Origin: Mariaggregatimicrobium sp964498785
GTDB taxonomy: Bacteria > Zhuqueibacterota > Zhuqueibacteria > Thermofontimicrobiales > Thiofontviventaceae
Length of the DNA: 48,825 nt
Direction: 5' to 3'
Assembly (NCBI GenBank): GCA_964498785.1
Contig: CAZCJL010000046.1
Location: 1 to 48,825, forward strand
The notes beneath the pieces were generated by a model. That model had not been told where the DNA came from and made no database searches. It saw nothing but the letters and a program-made list of their open reading frames with translations. The translations under genes were made by a program, and so were the position numbers. Within the stretch, counting starts at the first letter, position 1. The number at the start of each line of letters is the position of its first letter. Below, piece after piece: positions 24,094-33,296 of this stretch.

Positions 24094-26757
24094 ATGAAAA
24101 GACGTGAATTTCTGAAAACAACGGCATTGGGCACTGCCGGCGGCTTGGTGGCGGGTGCGTTGCGACCGTCGGAAACGCGGGGGACTGCCGCAAATGTGCA
24201 AACACATGCGGGTGAACCGGTTACCGAAATCTGCACGCTTTCTCAAACTGCCCGTAGTGGTATCGCATTGGGAGGTATCGGCGCCGGATTTGTGGAGCTT
24301 CGCAAGAACGGGAAATACGTGAACTGGAATATTTTCAATAATAAGCCGAAAGAAACCGGACCCCGGTGTGAGCTTGCAAGCGGGGAACACGAGAATCCCG
24401 AGGATTCGATGTTCTTTTTCATCGTCCGCTATGAAGTTGAGGGAGAAGAACCGCGGAAAAAGCTGCTTCAGATCAGCGAGGGGCTGGGCGAGGGCGCGAT
24501 GACGGGAGTTATATATTATCATCCCTGGTTATCGCCGGTGGAGAAAATCGAGTATCAGGGACGTTTTCCGTTTGTTAATATGAAATTCACTGATCCTGAC
24601 ATGCCGCTGATTGTCGAATTGGAGGCGTTCACGCCGTTCATTCCGCATGATGTTAAAAATTCATCCCTGCCCGGCGTTTTTTTTAATGTCAATGTCACGT
24701 CGATTTGTAAGAAACCGGTGGATGTGATGATCATGGCGACGCTGCGGAACAATGTGGGCTACGACTATCCAAAACGCTATTTTGTCACCGAATTGAAGGA
24801 AGATGAGAAATACAAGCTGTGCAGTATGACCTGTGGCGGAATGGACAAAAGTGCCAGCTCCTACGGAACTCAGGTACTGGCGTCACTGTCGCCGGAATCC
24901 TGTTACTATTTGGGCTGGGAGCACCGGCATCCGTATTATGAAATCGTTCTTCGGGAAAAAGTGCTGCCAAATATCGATGATACCGCGGGTCGAAATCATA
25001 GCGATAGGGGAACCGGTGAAAAGCGGGTAAATCTGACACAGCAGGGAGATGCACGGTTGTTCAGCACGATGGCTCGATCCTCTGAATTAGCTCCGAAACA
25101 ATCTTTGCAATATTCCTTTGTGATGTCCTGGTACTTCCCGAATCTGTATGCCGGAAATAAAGGCGGCATGAAGGAGCGAATCGAAGGGCATTATTATAAT
25201 AATTTCTTTGAAAATGCTTCAGAAGTTGCAGACTACATGATTCAAAACAAAGAAGAATTGACTGCACGCACCCGGAATTTTGTGAATGATTTTTATGACA
25301 GCAGCGCGCCGCAATTTGTACTGGATCAGGTGAATTCGCAGTTGAATACATTTATCACCAGCGGCAGACTGGTGAAAAGCGGTGATTTCGGGGTGCAGGA
25401 AGGTATGGCGCCGTCACAATCCTGGGGACCGGTCGCGACAATCGACGTGATGATGTACGGCTCGGTGCCGGTGCTTGCTCTGTTCCCGGAATTGCAGAAA
25501 GCAACCATGCGCGCCCATAAACGACACCAAAGTCCAAAGGGTGAAATTGCCCATGGTTTACACAAAGATTTCGAACAACTGGAAGATGGAACTGCCGGCG
25601 TTTACCACCGGCTGGACCTACCGGGACAATACGTGCTGATGACGCTGCGTGATTTTTTCTGGTCAAATGATCGCAAATATCTCGAAGAAATGTGGAGCTC
25701 TGTAAAAAAGGCAATTGACTATATTTTAAACGAACGCGATTTTGACGGCAACTCGCTCCCGTCGATGAAGGGGATCGAGTGCAGCTACGATAATTTCCCG
25801 ATGTATGGTATGGCTTCCTATATTGTCTCGCAATGGCTTGCAGCAATGGCAAGCGCAGTACAAGCTGCTGAAGTCCTCGGTGATCAATCTGCAAAAATGA
25901 AGTACGCTTCAATCATGCAAAAAGGTAGCCGGTTGATGGATCAAAAACTGTGGAATGGAAAATACTATCGCCTCTACAATGACGAAGGCGGTGAACACGG
26001 CGGAAAAGACGAGGGCTGTCTGACGGATCAGATTGTCGGTCAGTGGGTCGCAAGGCTCTCCGGTTTGGGAGATATCCTAAAAAAAGAGCACGTGAAGCAG
26101 GCCTTAAAAAGCATCCTTAATATGTCCTATCAACAGAATTTCGGACTGCGAAATTGTAGTTGGCCCGGTGATAAATACTGGCATGATATTCCGGAAAATA
26201 TCTGGGTTGACCAGGCGAACACCTGCTGGACCGGCGTGGAACTGGCGTTTGCTTCCTTTCTGATTTTCGAGGGATTGTACGATGAAGGACTGCAGGTCAT
26301 TAAAACCGTGGATGATCGTTATCGCAGAACCGGACTGTATTGGGATCATCAGGAATTTGGCGGGCATTATTTTCGGCCAATGTCTGCCTGGGCAATTCTC
26401 AATGCGATGCTCGGATTGAAAATCAACCAGGGAACGTATTCTTTTGATCCCAAATTAACAGATAAAAATCTGAAATTATTCTTCGCTTATCCGGATGGCA
26501 CAGCCCACTACGTCCGAAATGTCACAGCGAATGATGAGCGCTATGAGATTGATGTTCGCTCCGGGCAATTTAATTGCAATCAACTTATATTTTCAAAAAT
26601 AAATCCACAATATAAAACAGTGAAAATTTTCCTGAACAACAGCGATATCAGCCATCAGATAAACGATATTGACGTTGATAAACAGAAAATGAATATTCAA
26701 CTAAATGGTACATTAAAGGTTAAAGCCAGTGAAAAGTTAACCGTTGTTGTCAGTTAA
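24094..26757 (+). CDS. GH116 family beta-glycosidase (GBA2-like), Tat-exported
   Basis: 887 aa. MKRREFLKTTALGTAGG is a Tat signal. The N-terminal domain carries RSGIALGGIGAGFVELRKNGKYVNWNIFNN (54-83), the GH116 opening motif, and runs to about 380. The (alpha/alpha)6 catalytic domain follows: KGIECSYDNFPMYGMASYIVSQWLAAM, with E562 my candidate nucleophile (the GBA2 motif is I-E...T-Y-D, here with shorter spacing), and CLTDQIVGQW with acid/base candidate D645. Family members remove beta-glucose, beta-xylose or GlcNAc from glycans and lipids. The gene follows the RAYT region and lies 9 bases before the symporter gene. Confidence 0.88.
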   Translation: MKRREFLKTTALGTAGGLVAGALRPSETRGTAANVQTHAGEPVTEICTLSQTARSGIALGGIGAGFVELRKNGKYVNWNIFNNKPKETGPRCELASGEHENPEDSMFFFIVRYEVEGEEPRKKLLQISEGLGEGAMTGVIYYHPWLSPVEKIEYQGRFPFVNMKFTDPDMPLIVELEAFTPFIPHDVKNSSLPGVFFNVNVTSICKKPVDVMIMATLRNNVGYDYPKRYFVTELKEDEKYKLCSMTCGGMDKSASSYGTQVLASLSPESCYYLGWEHRHPYYEIVLREKVLPNIDDTAGRNHSDRGTGEKRVNLTQQGDARLFSTMARSSELAPKQSLQYSFVMSWYFPNLYAGNKGGMKERIEGHYYNNFFENASEVADYMIQNKEELTARTRNFVNDFYDSSAPQFVLDQVNSQLNTFITSGRLVKSGDFGVQEGMAPSQSWGPVATIDVMMYGSVPVLALFPELQKATMRAHKRHQSPKGEIAHGLHKDFEQLEDGTAGVYHRLDLPGQYVLMTLRDFFWSNDRKYLEEMWSSVKKAIDYILNERDFDGNSLPSMKGIECSYDNFPMYGMASYIVSQWLAAMASAVQAAEVLGDQSAKMKYASIMQKGSRLMDQKLWNGKYYRLYNDEGGEHGGKDEGCLTDQIVGQWVARLSGLGDILKKEHVKQALKSILNMSYQQNFGLRNCSWPGDKYWHDIPENIWVDQANTCWTGVELAFASFLIFEGLYDEGLQVIKTVDDRYRRTGLYWDHQEFGGHYFRPMSAWAILNAMLGLKINQGTYSFDPKLTDKNLKLFFAYPDGTAHYVRNVTANDERYEIDVRSGQFNCNQLIFSKINPQYKTVKIFLNNSDISHQINDIDVDKQKMNIQLNGTLKVKASEKLTVVVS

Positions 26758-26766
26758 GGAGATACT

Positions 26767-28557
26767 ATGGTTATTCATTCTATTGATATTATCATCATTG
26801 CTCTTTATCTTGTTGTGGTTGTTGCGATCGGATTTGTCGTCTCTCGTAAAGCCGGACAGGACATCGGCTCATATTTTCTGGGCGGGAACACCCTGCCATG
26901 GTACCTGTTAGGTGTTGCAAATGCATCTTCTATGTTTGATATTACCGGCACGATGTGGCTGGTTTACATATTATTTGTCTATGGATTAAAAGGGTGCTGG
27001 CTTCCGTGGTTATGGCCCACATTTAATCAGGTGTTTTTAATGGTCTACCTGGCAGTGTGGATTCGGCGTTCGAATGTGCTGACCGGTGCGGAGTGGATCA
27101 CCACCCGTTTTGGCGCCGGAACCGGCGGGGAATTATCCCGGATCAGCGTGGTGGTGTTTGCCCTGGTGAGCGTGGTGGGATTTCTGGGATACGCGTTTCA
27201 GGGTATCGGCAAGTTCGCTGTTGTATTTTTACCCTGGGATTTAACACCGGATGCCTACGCATTCATTCTAATGGCGATTACTACGATATATGTGATTGTG
27301 GGCGGCATGTACAGTGTGGTGATCACAGATCTGCTCCAGTTCACTATTTTAGCGGTTGCTTCCGTGTTCATAGGCATTATCGCGATGGATAAAATCAGCC
27401 CGGATATGATTGCTGCTGTTACTCCTCAGGGCTGGGACAATCTGTTCTTCGGCTGGAAACTGAATCTTGATTGGTCCAACCTGATACCTTCGGTGAATGC
27501 GCGTATTGCAAAAGACGGCTGGTCGTTCTTTTCGATCGTGTTCATGATGATGCTGTTCAAAGGTGTGCTCATTAGTATGGCAGGGCCGGCGCCGAATTAT
27601 GATATGCAGCGTGTTCTTGCAACACGTCGTCCGAAGGAATCCGCGTTTATGAGCGGCATTGTCTCTATCTGCTTATTCCCGCGCTGGATTATGATTACCG
27701 GCATTACCGTGCTGGCGCTTGTTTTTTACAGCGATGCGTTGAATGCTATGGGGCCGGATATCGATTTTGAAATGATTCTCCCGTATGTGGTGAATAAATT
27801 TATCCCGGTCGGTTTGATGGGACTACTACTGGCGGGATTGCTGGCTGCCTTCATGTCGACGTTCGATGCCACCGTAAACGCGGGTGCATCTTACATCGTG
27901 AATGATATTTACAAGCGCTATATCAAACCAGATGGAACAGACAGGCAGTTCGTCATTGCCAGTTATGTTGCATCGATTCTGGTCGTTATTGTGGGGATGA
28001 TCGCCGGGTTGATGTCGGAATCGATCAATACCATTATGCAGTGGATCGTATCCGGACTTTGGGGCGGATACACGGCGCCGAACTTTCTGAAATGGTACTG
28101 GTGGCGGTTTAATGGCTATGGTTATTTCTGGGGAATGGTGATCGGAATTGTGGCAGCGCTTATTTTTCCATTGATTTTTCCGACATTAACAGCGCTAAAT
28201 AGTTTTCCGTTTATATTACTGATATCCGCCGTCGCCGCAGTTATTGCCAGTCTGGCAACAGAACCGGAAAAAGATGATATTCTGAAAAAGTTTTATACAT
28301 CCGTTCGCCCGTGGGGTTTCTGGAAGCCGGTCTATGAAAAAGTGATTCGGGAAAATCCCAATTTCAAGCGAAATACGGCTTTTAAACGCGACATGGTGAA
28401 TATTGCTGTAGGAATTGTCTGGCAAATGACACTGGTGGTGACGCCTGTTTATATGATTATCCAGAATTTCAAAGCGATGTGGATTTCCGTATTTATTTTG
28501 ATAGTCACTTCACTCTTTTTAAAGGTGAATTGGATTAATAAACTGGAAGAAAATTAG
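26767..28557 (+). CDS. Sodium/solute symporter (SSS family)
   Basis: 596 aa integral membrane protein with about 13-14 hydrophobic segments, from IDIIIIALYLVVVVAIGFVVS at the start to two near the C-terminus. GQDIGSYFLGGNTLPWYLLGVANASSMFDITGTMW (34-67) is the SSS first-helix sodium-site region, and LMGLLLAGLLAAFMSTFDATVNAGASYIVNDIYKRY contains the typical C-terminal sodium-site helix. It imports a sugar or other small solute driven by Na+. The only transporter in the window, so probably the inner-membrane route for products of the surrounding hydrolases. Strong site AAGGAGAT before the ATG; 9 bases after GH116 and 19 before GH97, one operon. Confidence 0.93.
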   Translation: MVIHSIDIIIIALYLVVVVAIGFVVSRKAGQDIGSYFLGGNTLPWYLLGVANASSMFDITGTMWLVYILFVYGLKGCWLPWLWPTFNQVFLMVYLAVWIRRSNVLTGAEWITTRFGAGTGGELSRISVVVFALVSVVGFLGYAFQGIGKFAVVFLPWDLTPDAYAFILMAITTIYVIVGGMYSVVITDLLQFTILAVASVFIGIIAMDKISPDMIAAVTPQGWDNLFFGWKLNLDWSNLIPSVNARIAKDGWSFFSIVFMMMLFKGVLISMAGPAPNYDMQRVLATRRPKESAFMSGIVSICLFPRWIMITGITVLALVFYSDALNAMGPDIDFEMILPYVVNKFIPVGLMGLLLAGLLAAFMSTFDATVNAGASYIVNDIYKRYIKPDGTDRQFVIASYVASILVVIVGMIAGLMSESINTIMQWIVSGLWGGYTAPNFLKWYWWRFNGYGYFWGMVIGIVAALIFPLIFPTLTALNSFPFILLISAVAAVIASLATEPEKDDILKKFYTSVRPWGFWKPVYEKVIRENPNFKRNTAFKRDMVNIAVGIVWQMTLVVTPVYMIIQNFKAMWISVFILIVTSLFLKVNWINKLEEN

Positions 28558-28576
28558 AATAAAGGAGTCTTTAATC

Positions 28577-30550
28577 ATGCGTTTTATCATAATACTCTTG
28601 CTGGGCGGGATGTTGATTACCATGGTAAGCTGCCAGTCATTTTTAGCAAAAAATGAATGGAAGCTCAGCTCCCCGGATGAAAATGTGACGATTACATTTA
28701 AACTTGCAACGCTGAATGATCATCGGTCCTATCCTGTTGATCTCCAACGGATTTATTATTCTGTCGAAATTCAAAAAACAGAGCTGATTCAGTTTTCGGC
28801 GTTGGGTATCCGACGGGATGATCAGAGTTTCGTCGATAGCCTGAGTTTTATTTCCAAAAGTGAAGTAATCACAATCGATGAAACATATCAGCTCGTTCAT
28901 GGCAAGCGCAGTATGTGCCGCAATCATGCGAAAGAATTGACACTCACATTCCGGAATAATAACGGCGCCCGTGTTGAATTGATTGCCCGCGCTTATGATG
29001 ACGGCGTGGCGTTCCGCTACCGGTTCCCGGAATCGGATTCTGCGCAATATACTGTGACAGAGGAACTCACCGGCTTCAAAATTCCGCAGCCTGGCTCAGC
29101 TTACATGCAGCCTTATGATGAAGTTAGTAAATGGACGCCGGCTTACGAAGATTTTTACCAGAAGGACCTGCAAATTGGTGCATCGTCGCCAACAACTGCA
29201 GGCTGGAGTTTTCCTGCATTATTTAATTTAGAAGAAAAACACTGGCTACTGCTCACCGAGGCAGAAATAGATGGAAGTTATTGCGGAACCCGATTGCAGC
29301 AGCACGCTGAAGACGGACTGTATAAAATCCGATTTCCCGATCCCGCAGAAGGAAATAGTATCGGTGCAGTGAATCCGGTTCATAGCCTGCCCTGGCAAAC
29401 GCCGTGGCGGGTGATCATGGTTGGAAATTCACTTGCGCAAATTGTCGAATCGACACTTGTGACAGATTTGAGCGCTCCTTCTGCTGTGGAAAATACGGAT
29501 TGGATCAAGCCGGGACGCGTTTCATGGAGCTGGTGGTCGGAGCAGGACAGTCCGCAAAAAATCGATCGCCTGTTGGCTTTTGTCGACCTGGCGGCAGAAA
29601 TGAACTGGGAATATTCCCTGGTCGATGCCAACTGGAATTATATGGAAGCAGAGAAAATCGAACGACTGGCTGCTCATGCGAAAGAAATAGGCGTTGGGTT
29701 GATATTCTGGTACAATTCCGGTGGTCCTCATAATGAGGTCACAGAAGCGCCGCGTGATCGAATGATGCCAGGTGAAATTCGCCGAAAAGAATTTCAATGG
29801 CTCAAAAAATTGGGAGCAAAAGGCGTAAAAGTCGATTTCTTTCAGAGCGATAAACAGAATATCATGCAGCACTATTTGAACATTCTCAAAGACGCTGCAG
29901 ATTTCGGGATCATGGTAAATTTTCATGGTTGCACATTGCCCCGTGGTTGGGATCGCACTTATCCGCACATGATGACGCTGGAATCGGTGAAAGGAGCGGA
30001 ATGCTATCTTTTCAATGAACAGTACCCGGATAAAGCACCGTGGCATAATACTGTTCTGGCATTCACCCGAAATGTCGTCGGTCCGATGGATTATACGCCT
30101 GTCACTTTTTCTGACAATACCTATCCCCATATCACAAGTTACGGACACGAGCTTGCGCTTTCTGTGGTGTTCGAATCCGGCTGGATTCATCTCGCAGATC
30201 GGACCTCTGCATATTCGGAATTACCGGATACAGTGAAGAATTTCCTGAAAAACGTGCCCGCAGCGTGGGATGATACGAAATACATTTCTGGTAAACCCGG
30301 CACGTCTGCTGTTTTAGCACGAAGAAAAGGCAGCGACTGGTACATCGGCGGGATCAATGGCATGGACAGCACGCTCACCGAATCGCTGGTGCTACCGTTT
30401 CCGGATGAGGGTGAATACGAGGCATTACTGATTACTGATGGCGAGAATGAAGGGAGTTTTCATGTTGAAACAAGTGTGGTAACTGCGGATGAACCGTTTA
30501 CCGTGGCAATGCGCCCGTATGGCGGGTTTGTCATGCATCTCTCGCAGTGA
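28577..30550 (+). CDS. GH97 alpha-glycosidase, retaining type, lipoprotein
   Basis: 657 aa. MRFIIILLLGGMLITMVSC is a lipoprotein signal (Cys19). The N-terminal beta-supersandwich (about 25-305) is followed by the catalytic barrel starting WIKPGRVSWSWWSEQDSP (309-326). GAKGVKVDFFQSDKQ places Asp (D420) where retaining GH97 enzymes, such as the Bacteroides alpha-galactosidase, have their nucleophile; inverting SusB-type enzymes lack it. E469 in MMTLES is the likely acid/base. A C-terminal beta-domain closes the protein. Expected to release alpha-galactose or a similar sugar. Strong AAAGGAG site; directly follows the symporter, which may import its product. Confidence 0.92.
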   Translation: MRFIIILLLGGMLITMVSCQSFLAKNEWKLSSPDENVTITFKLATLNDHRSYPVDLQRIYYSVEIQKTELIQFSALGIRRDDQSFVDSLSFISKSEVITIDETYQLVHGKRSMCRNHAKELTLTFRNNNGARVELIARAYDDGVAFRYRFPESDSAQYTVTEELTGFKIPQPGSAYMQPYDEVSKWTPAYEDFYQKDLQIGASSPTTAGWSFPALFNLEEKHWLLLTEAEIDGSYCGTRLQQHAEDGLYKIRFPDPAEGNSIGAVNPVHSLPWQTPWRVIMVGNSLAQIVESTLVTDLSAPSAVENTDWIKPGRVSWSWWSEQDSPQKIDRLLAFVDLAAEMNWEYSLVDANWNYMEAEKIERLAAHAKEIGVGLIFWYNSGGPHNEVTEAPRDRMMPGEIRRKEFQWLKKLGAKGVKVDFFQSDKQNIMQHYLNILKDAADFGIMVNFHGCTLPRGWDRTYPHMMTLESVKGAECYLFNEQYPDKAPWHNTVLAFTRNVVGPMDYTPVTFSDNTYPHITSYGHELALSVVFESGWIHLADRTSAYSELPDTVKNFLKNVPAAWDDTKYISGKPGTSAVLARRKGSDWYIGGINGMDSTLTESLVLPFPDEGEYEALLITDGENEGSFHVETSVVTADEPFTVAMRPYGGFVMHLSQ

Positions 30551-30558
30551 GCAATTCC

Positions 30559-30693
30559 GGCGTGCAGTCTCTTCATGGACTGCGGTTCGCGATTCGTTTA
30601 CCAAAATGAGTGGTGCATAAGAATAACCAATTTCTTGATGAAAATCCCCCTTTGAAGGGGGACGGTTTTGCCGCAGGCAAGACCCGGGGGATG
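30559..30693. repeat. Degenerate family A hairpin and an inverted family B element
   Basis: 30559-30583: GGCGTG head and GCAGTC/GACTGC stem, an eroded family A half. 30641-30693: a family B element in reverse orientation, AATCCCCCTTTGAAGGGGG then GGTTTTGCC-GCA-GGCAAGACC and CGGGGGATG, with one stem mismatch. Both lie between GH97 and the fourth sulfatase. Confidence 0.65.
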
Positions 30694-30774
30694 TAACGCC
30701 GCGGAAGTTAGAATCTTCGCATTTATTCAGAATACAACGGATATCTGAAAAACCTATTTCTAAAGGAGCCTTTC

Positions 30775-32274
30775 ATGACTGAAACAAAATCAAATACATC
30801 ACGACGGGAATTCCTGGGAACAATTGCAGCGGCAACTGCCGGATTATCATTAATGGGATCGGGATGCAGTGATTCATCTTCATTGGAAAAAGTAAAAGGG
30901 CGAAAGCCGCGCAACGTAATCTTCATTCTCAGCGATGATCACCGCTATGATTTCATGGGATTCATGAACAAACCCTCGTTTCTGGAAACACCGAACATGG
31001 ATCGGCTGGCAAAAAATGGCGCGCATCTCAAAAACGCATTCGTAACCACTGCGCTATGCTCACCGAGCCGGGCGTCGATCCTGACAGGACAGTTTTCTCA
31101 TAAACATCAGGTTGTGGACAACAGCGCTCCGTTGCCGGACGGTATTCATTTTTTCCCGGAATATTTGCAGAAAGCAGGCTATGAAACCGCGTTCATAGGA
31201 AAGTGGCACATGGGCGACGCAGACGATATGCCGCAGCCAGGGTTCGATAAATGGATCAGCTTTAAAGGACAGGGCGAGTATTATGATCCGCATTTGAATA
31301 TTGATGGGAAAAGAGTACAAAAAGAAGGATACATTAGTGATCTGTTGACCGAATATGCTGTGGAATGGTTGAATCAGGAACGGGACAAACCGTTCTTTTT
31401 GTATCTGTCCCACAAAGCAGTTCATGCAATGTTTAAACCAGCAGAACGGCATTTGGGAAAATATGAAAACGTTAAACTGGAATATCCGAAATCTATGGCA
31501 AATACTGAAGAAAATTATCGCGGCAGACCGAGATGGGTGAACGAGCAGCGAAATAGTTGGCACGGCGTGGATTACATGTATCACGGTCAGATGGATTTCG
31601 ACACATTCTACCGCCGCTATTGCGAAACCCTGCTGGGAATCGATGACAGCATCGGCAGGATTATGGATACATTGGACGAGATGAATATCCTGGACTCGAC
31701 TCTTATGTTTTATATGGGTGATAACGGTTTCAGCTTTGGTGAGCACGGCTTGATCGATAAACGCCATGCGTATGAAGAATCCATGCGAGTACCGCTGCTG
31801 GCGTATTGTCCTGAACTGATCAAACCGGGCACGGAGGTTGAGCCGATGGTACAAAACATTGATATTGCGCCGACAATATTGGAAGCTGCCGGAGTAAGAC
31901 CGCCGAAAGAAATGAATGTTGACGGAAAATCGTTCTTGTCGCTGTTGGAGAAAAAAGAAATCCACTGGCGTGATGCGATCTTTTACGAATATTACTGGGA
32001 GCGCAGTTTCCCGCAGACACCCACAGTTCATGCCGTCAGAACGGATCGTTATAAATATATCCACTATCACGGCATCTGGGATATTGATGAATTATACGAT
32101 TTGAAAAATGATCCCGAAGAGTTGAATAATCTGATCGATAGCCCGGAGCAGCAGGATTTGGTTATAGAATTAAACAAGAAAATGTACGATTGGCTGGAAC
32201 GAACAAACGGGATGTTAATCCCGCTCAAGCGTGATCCTGCTTATCGCATGGATAAACGGAAGCCCGAGAAATAA
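30775..32274 (+). CDS. Type I sulfatase, Tat lipoprotein
   Basis: 499 aa. NTSRREFLGTIAAATAG is a Tat signal ending in MGSGC (Cys31), a lipobox. SDDHRYDFMGFMNKPSFLETPNMDRLA (53-79) and C95-S-P-S-R99 ASILTGQFSHKH form the formylglycine active site. FIGKWHMG near 140-147 and YMGDNGFSFGEHGLIDKRHAYE near 310-331 carry further ligands. Resembles the sulfatase branch containing iduronate- and choline-sulfatase-like members. It should remove a sulfate ester from a glycan product. Strong AAAGGAG site 8 bases before the ATG. Confidence 0.92.
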   Translation: MTETKSNTSRREFLGTIAAATAGLSLMGSGCSDSSSLEKVKGRKPRNVIFILSDDHRYDFMGFMNKPSFLETPNMDRLAKNGAHLKNAFVTTALCSPSRASILTGQFSHKHQVVDNSAPLPDGIHFFPEYLQKAGYETAFIGKWHMGDADDMPQPGFDKWISFKGQGEYYDPHLNIDGKRVQKEGYISDLLTEYAVEWLNQERDKPFFLYLSHKAVHAMFKPAERHLGKYENVKLEYPKSMANTEENYRGRPRWVNEQRNSWHGVDYMYHGQMDFDTFYRRYCETLLGIDDSIGRIMDTLDEMNILDSTLMFYMGDNGFSFGEHGLIDKRHAYEESMRVPLLAYCPELIKPGTEVEPMVQNIDIAPTILEAAGVRPPKEMNVDGKSFLSLLEKKEIHWRDAIFYEYYWERSFPQTPTVHAVRTDRYKYIHYHGIWDIDELYDLKNDPEELNNLIDSPEQQDLVIELNKKMYDWLERTNGMLIPLKRDPAYRMDKRKPEK

Positions 32275-32278
32275 TTTC

Positions 32279-32303
32279 GGAGTGCAATCCCTTTATGGAT
32301 TGA
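32279..32303. repeat. Family A single hairpin
   Basis: GGAGTG head, stem GCAATCC/GGATTG, loop CTTTAT. It starts 4 bases after the fourth sulfatase stop and ends 21 bases before the esterase start. No reverse partner nearby. Confidence 0.75.
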
Positions 32304-32324
32304 AAAAATCAAGGAGAAATCGTC

Positions 32325-33200
32325 ATGAAAAAAATAATATTTTTCGGAGTGTTGCTATTTATCGTAACCGCTTTCGCCGCCGATCATGGCGTGATTCTGG
32401 AAAGTCTTGAATTCAAGAGTAAAATACTGGATAAAAAGGTGGAGTATTGCATCTATTTACCGCCGGATTATGAAAGCTCTGCGCGACGTTATCCGGTCGT
32501 CTATTTGCTTCATGGTTTTACCGATGATGAAACTGCCTGGGTGCAATTTGGTGAAGTAAATCTTGCTGCTGACAGAGGCATTGCCGAGCGCCAAATTCCG
32601 CCAATGATCATCGTTATGCCGGATGCGGGAGTGAGCTGGTATATCAACAATTATAACAACGAAGTTCGCTGTGAAGATTTTATGATCGCTGAATTTATCC
32701 CGTTTATCGATTCCGAATATCGCACCAGAGCTGCAAAGGAATTTCGAGGTGTATCCGGTCTGTCAATGGGAGGATTCGGATCGCTTGTTTTTTCCATGAA
32801 ACATCCGGATGTGTTTGCCGCATGTGCTGCGTTTAGCGCTGGTGTTCATACGGACGAGGAAATTATTCAGATGGATGCTGACCGTTATAATTACATCTTC
32901 CCGAATCTTTACGGTGTGAGTTTAATTGGTGATGAACGAATTTCAGAGCATTATAAGCAGAATAGTCCGCTGCACCTGTTGGATAGCGTTCCGGTCGAAG
33001 AATTGAAAAAAGTGCGTTGGTATATCGATTGCGGGGATGACGATTTTCTGTATAAAGGAAATGCCGCATTGCACATCCGGTTCAGGGAGCGGGAAATCCC
33101 GCATGAATACCGCATTCGGGATGGCGCGCATAATTGGACGTATTGGCGGACCTATATCGTAAACGGATTGACATTCATTGGTAAAAGTTTTCATCGATAG
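32325..33200 (+). CDS. Carbohydrate esterase of the CE1/esterase-D fold
   Basis: 291 aa with a signal peptide cleaved near FAA-DH (residue 19). Alpha/beta hydrolase: YPVVYLLHGFTDDETAW (56-72) forms the oxyanion region, GLSMGG (145-150) holds nucleophile S147, CGDDDFLYKGN carries the likely D240, and DGAHNWTYWR carries H269. Family members remove feruloyl, acetyl or other acyl groups from polysaccharides. With the sialate-esterase homologue further on, it suggests an acylated substrate. Exact ester unknown. Confidence 0.85.
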   Translation: MKKIIFFGVLLFIVTAFAADHGVILESLEFKSKILDKKVEYCIYLPPDYESSARRYPVVYLLHGFTDDETAWVQFGEVNLAADRGIAERQIPPMIIVMPDAGVSWYINNYNNEVRCEDFMIAEFIPFIDSEYRTRAAKEFRGVSGLSMGGFGSLVFSMKHPDVFAACAAFSAGVHTDEEIIQMDADRYNYIFPNLYGVSLIGDERISEHYKQNSPLHLLDSVPVEELKKVRWYIDCGDDDFLYKGNAALHIRFREREIPHEYRIRDGAHNWTYWRTYIVNGLTFIGKSFHR

Positions 33201-33220
33201 GATTAATTGGCAGGAGTTTG

Positions 33221-33253
33221 AGATTTCCGAAATCTTGGAGATTACGGAAATCT
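33221..33253. repeat. Family D hairpin
   Basis: AGATTTCCGAAATC-TTGGA-GATTACGGAAATCT: 14-bp arms with one mismatch and a 5-base loop. Lies in the 96-base gap before the VCBS lipoprotein. Confidence 0.8.
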
Positions 33254-33296
33254 GATCGCTAAAATCATCTTACGTCTCACATAAGAGGAGGTAATC

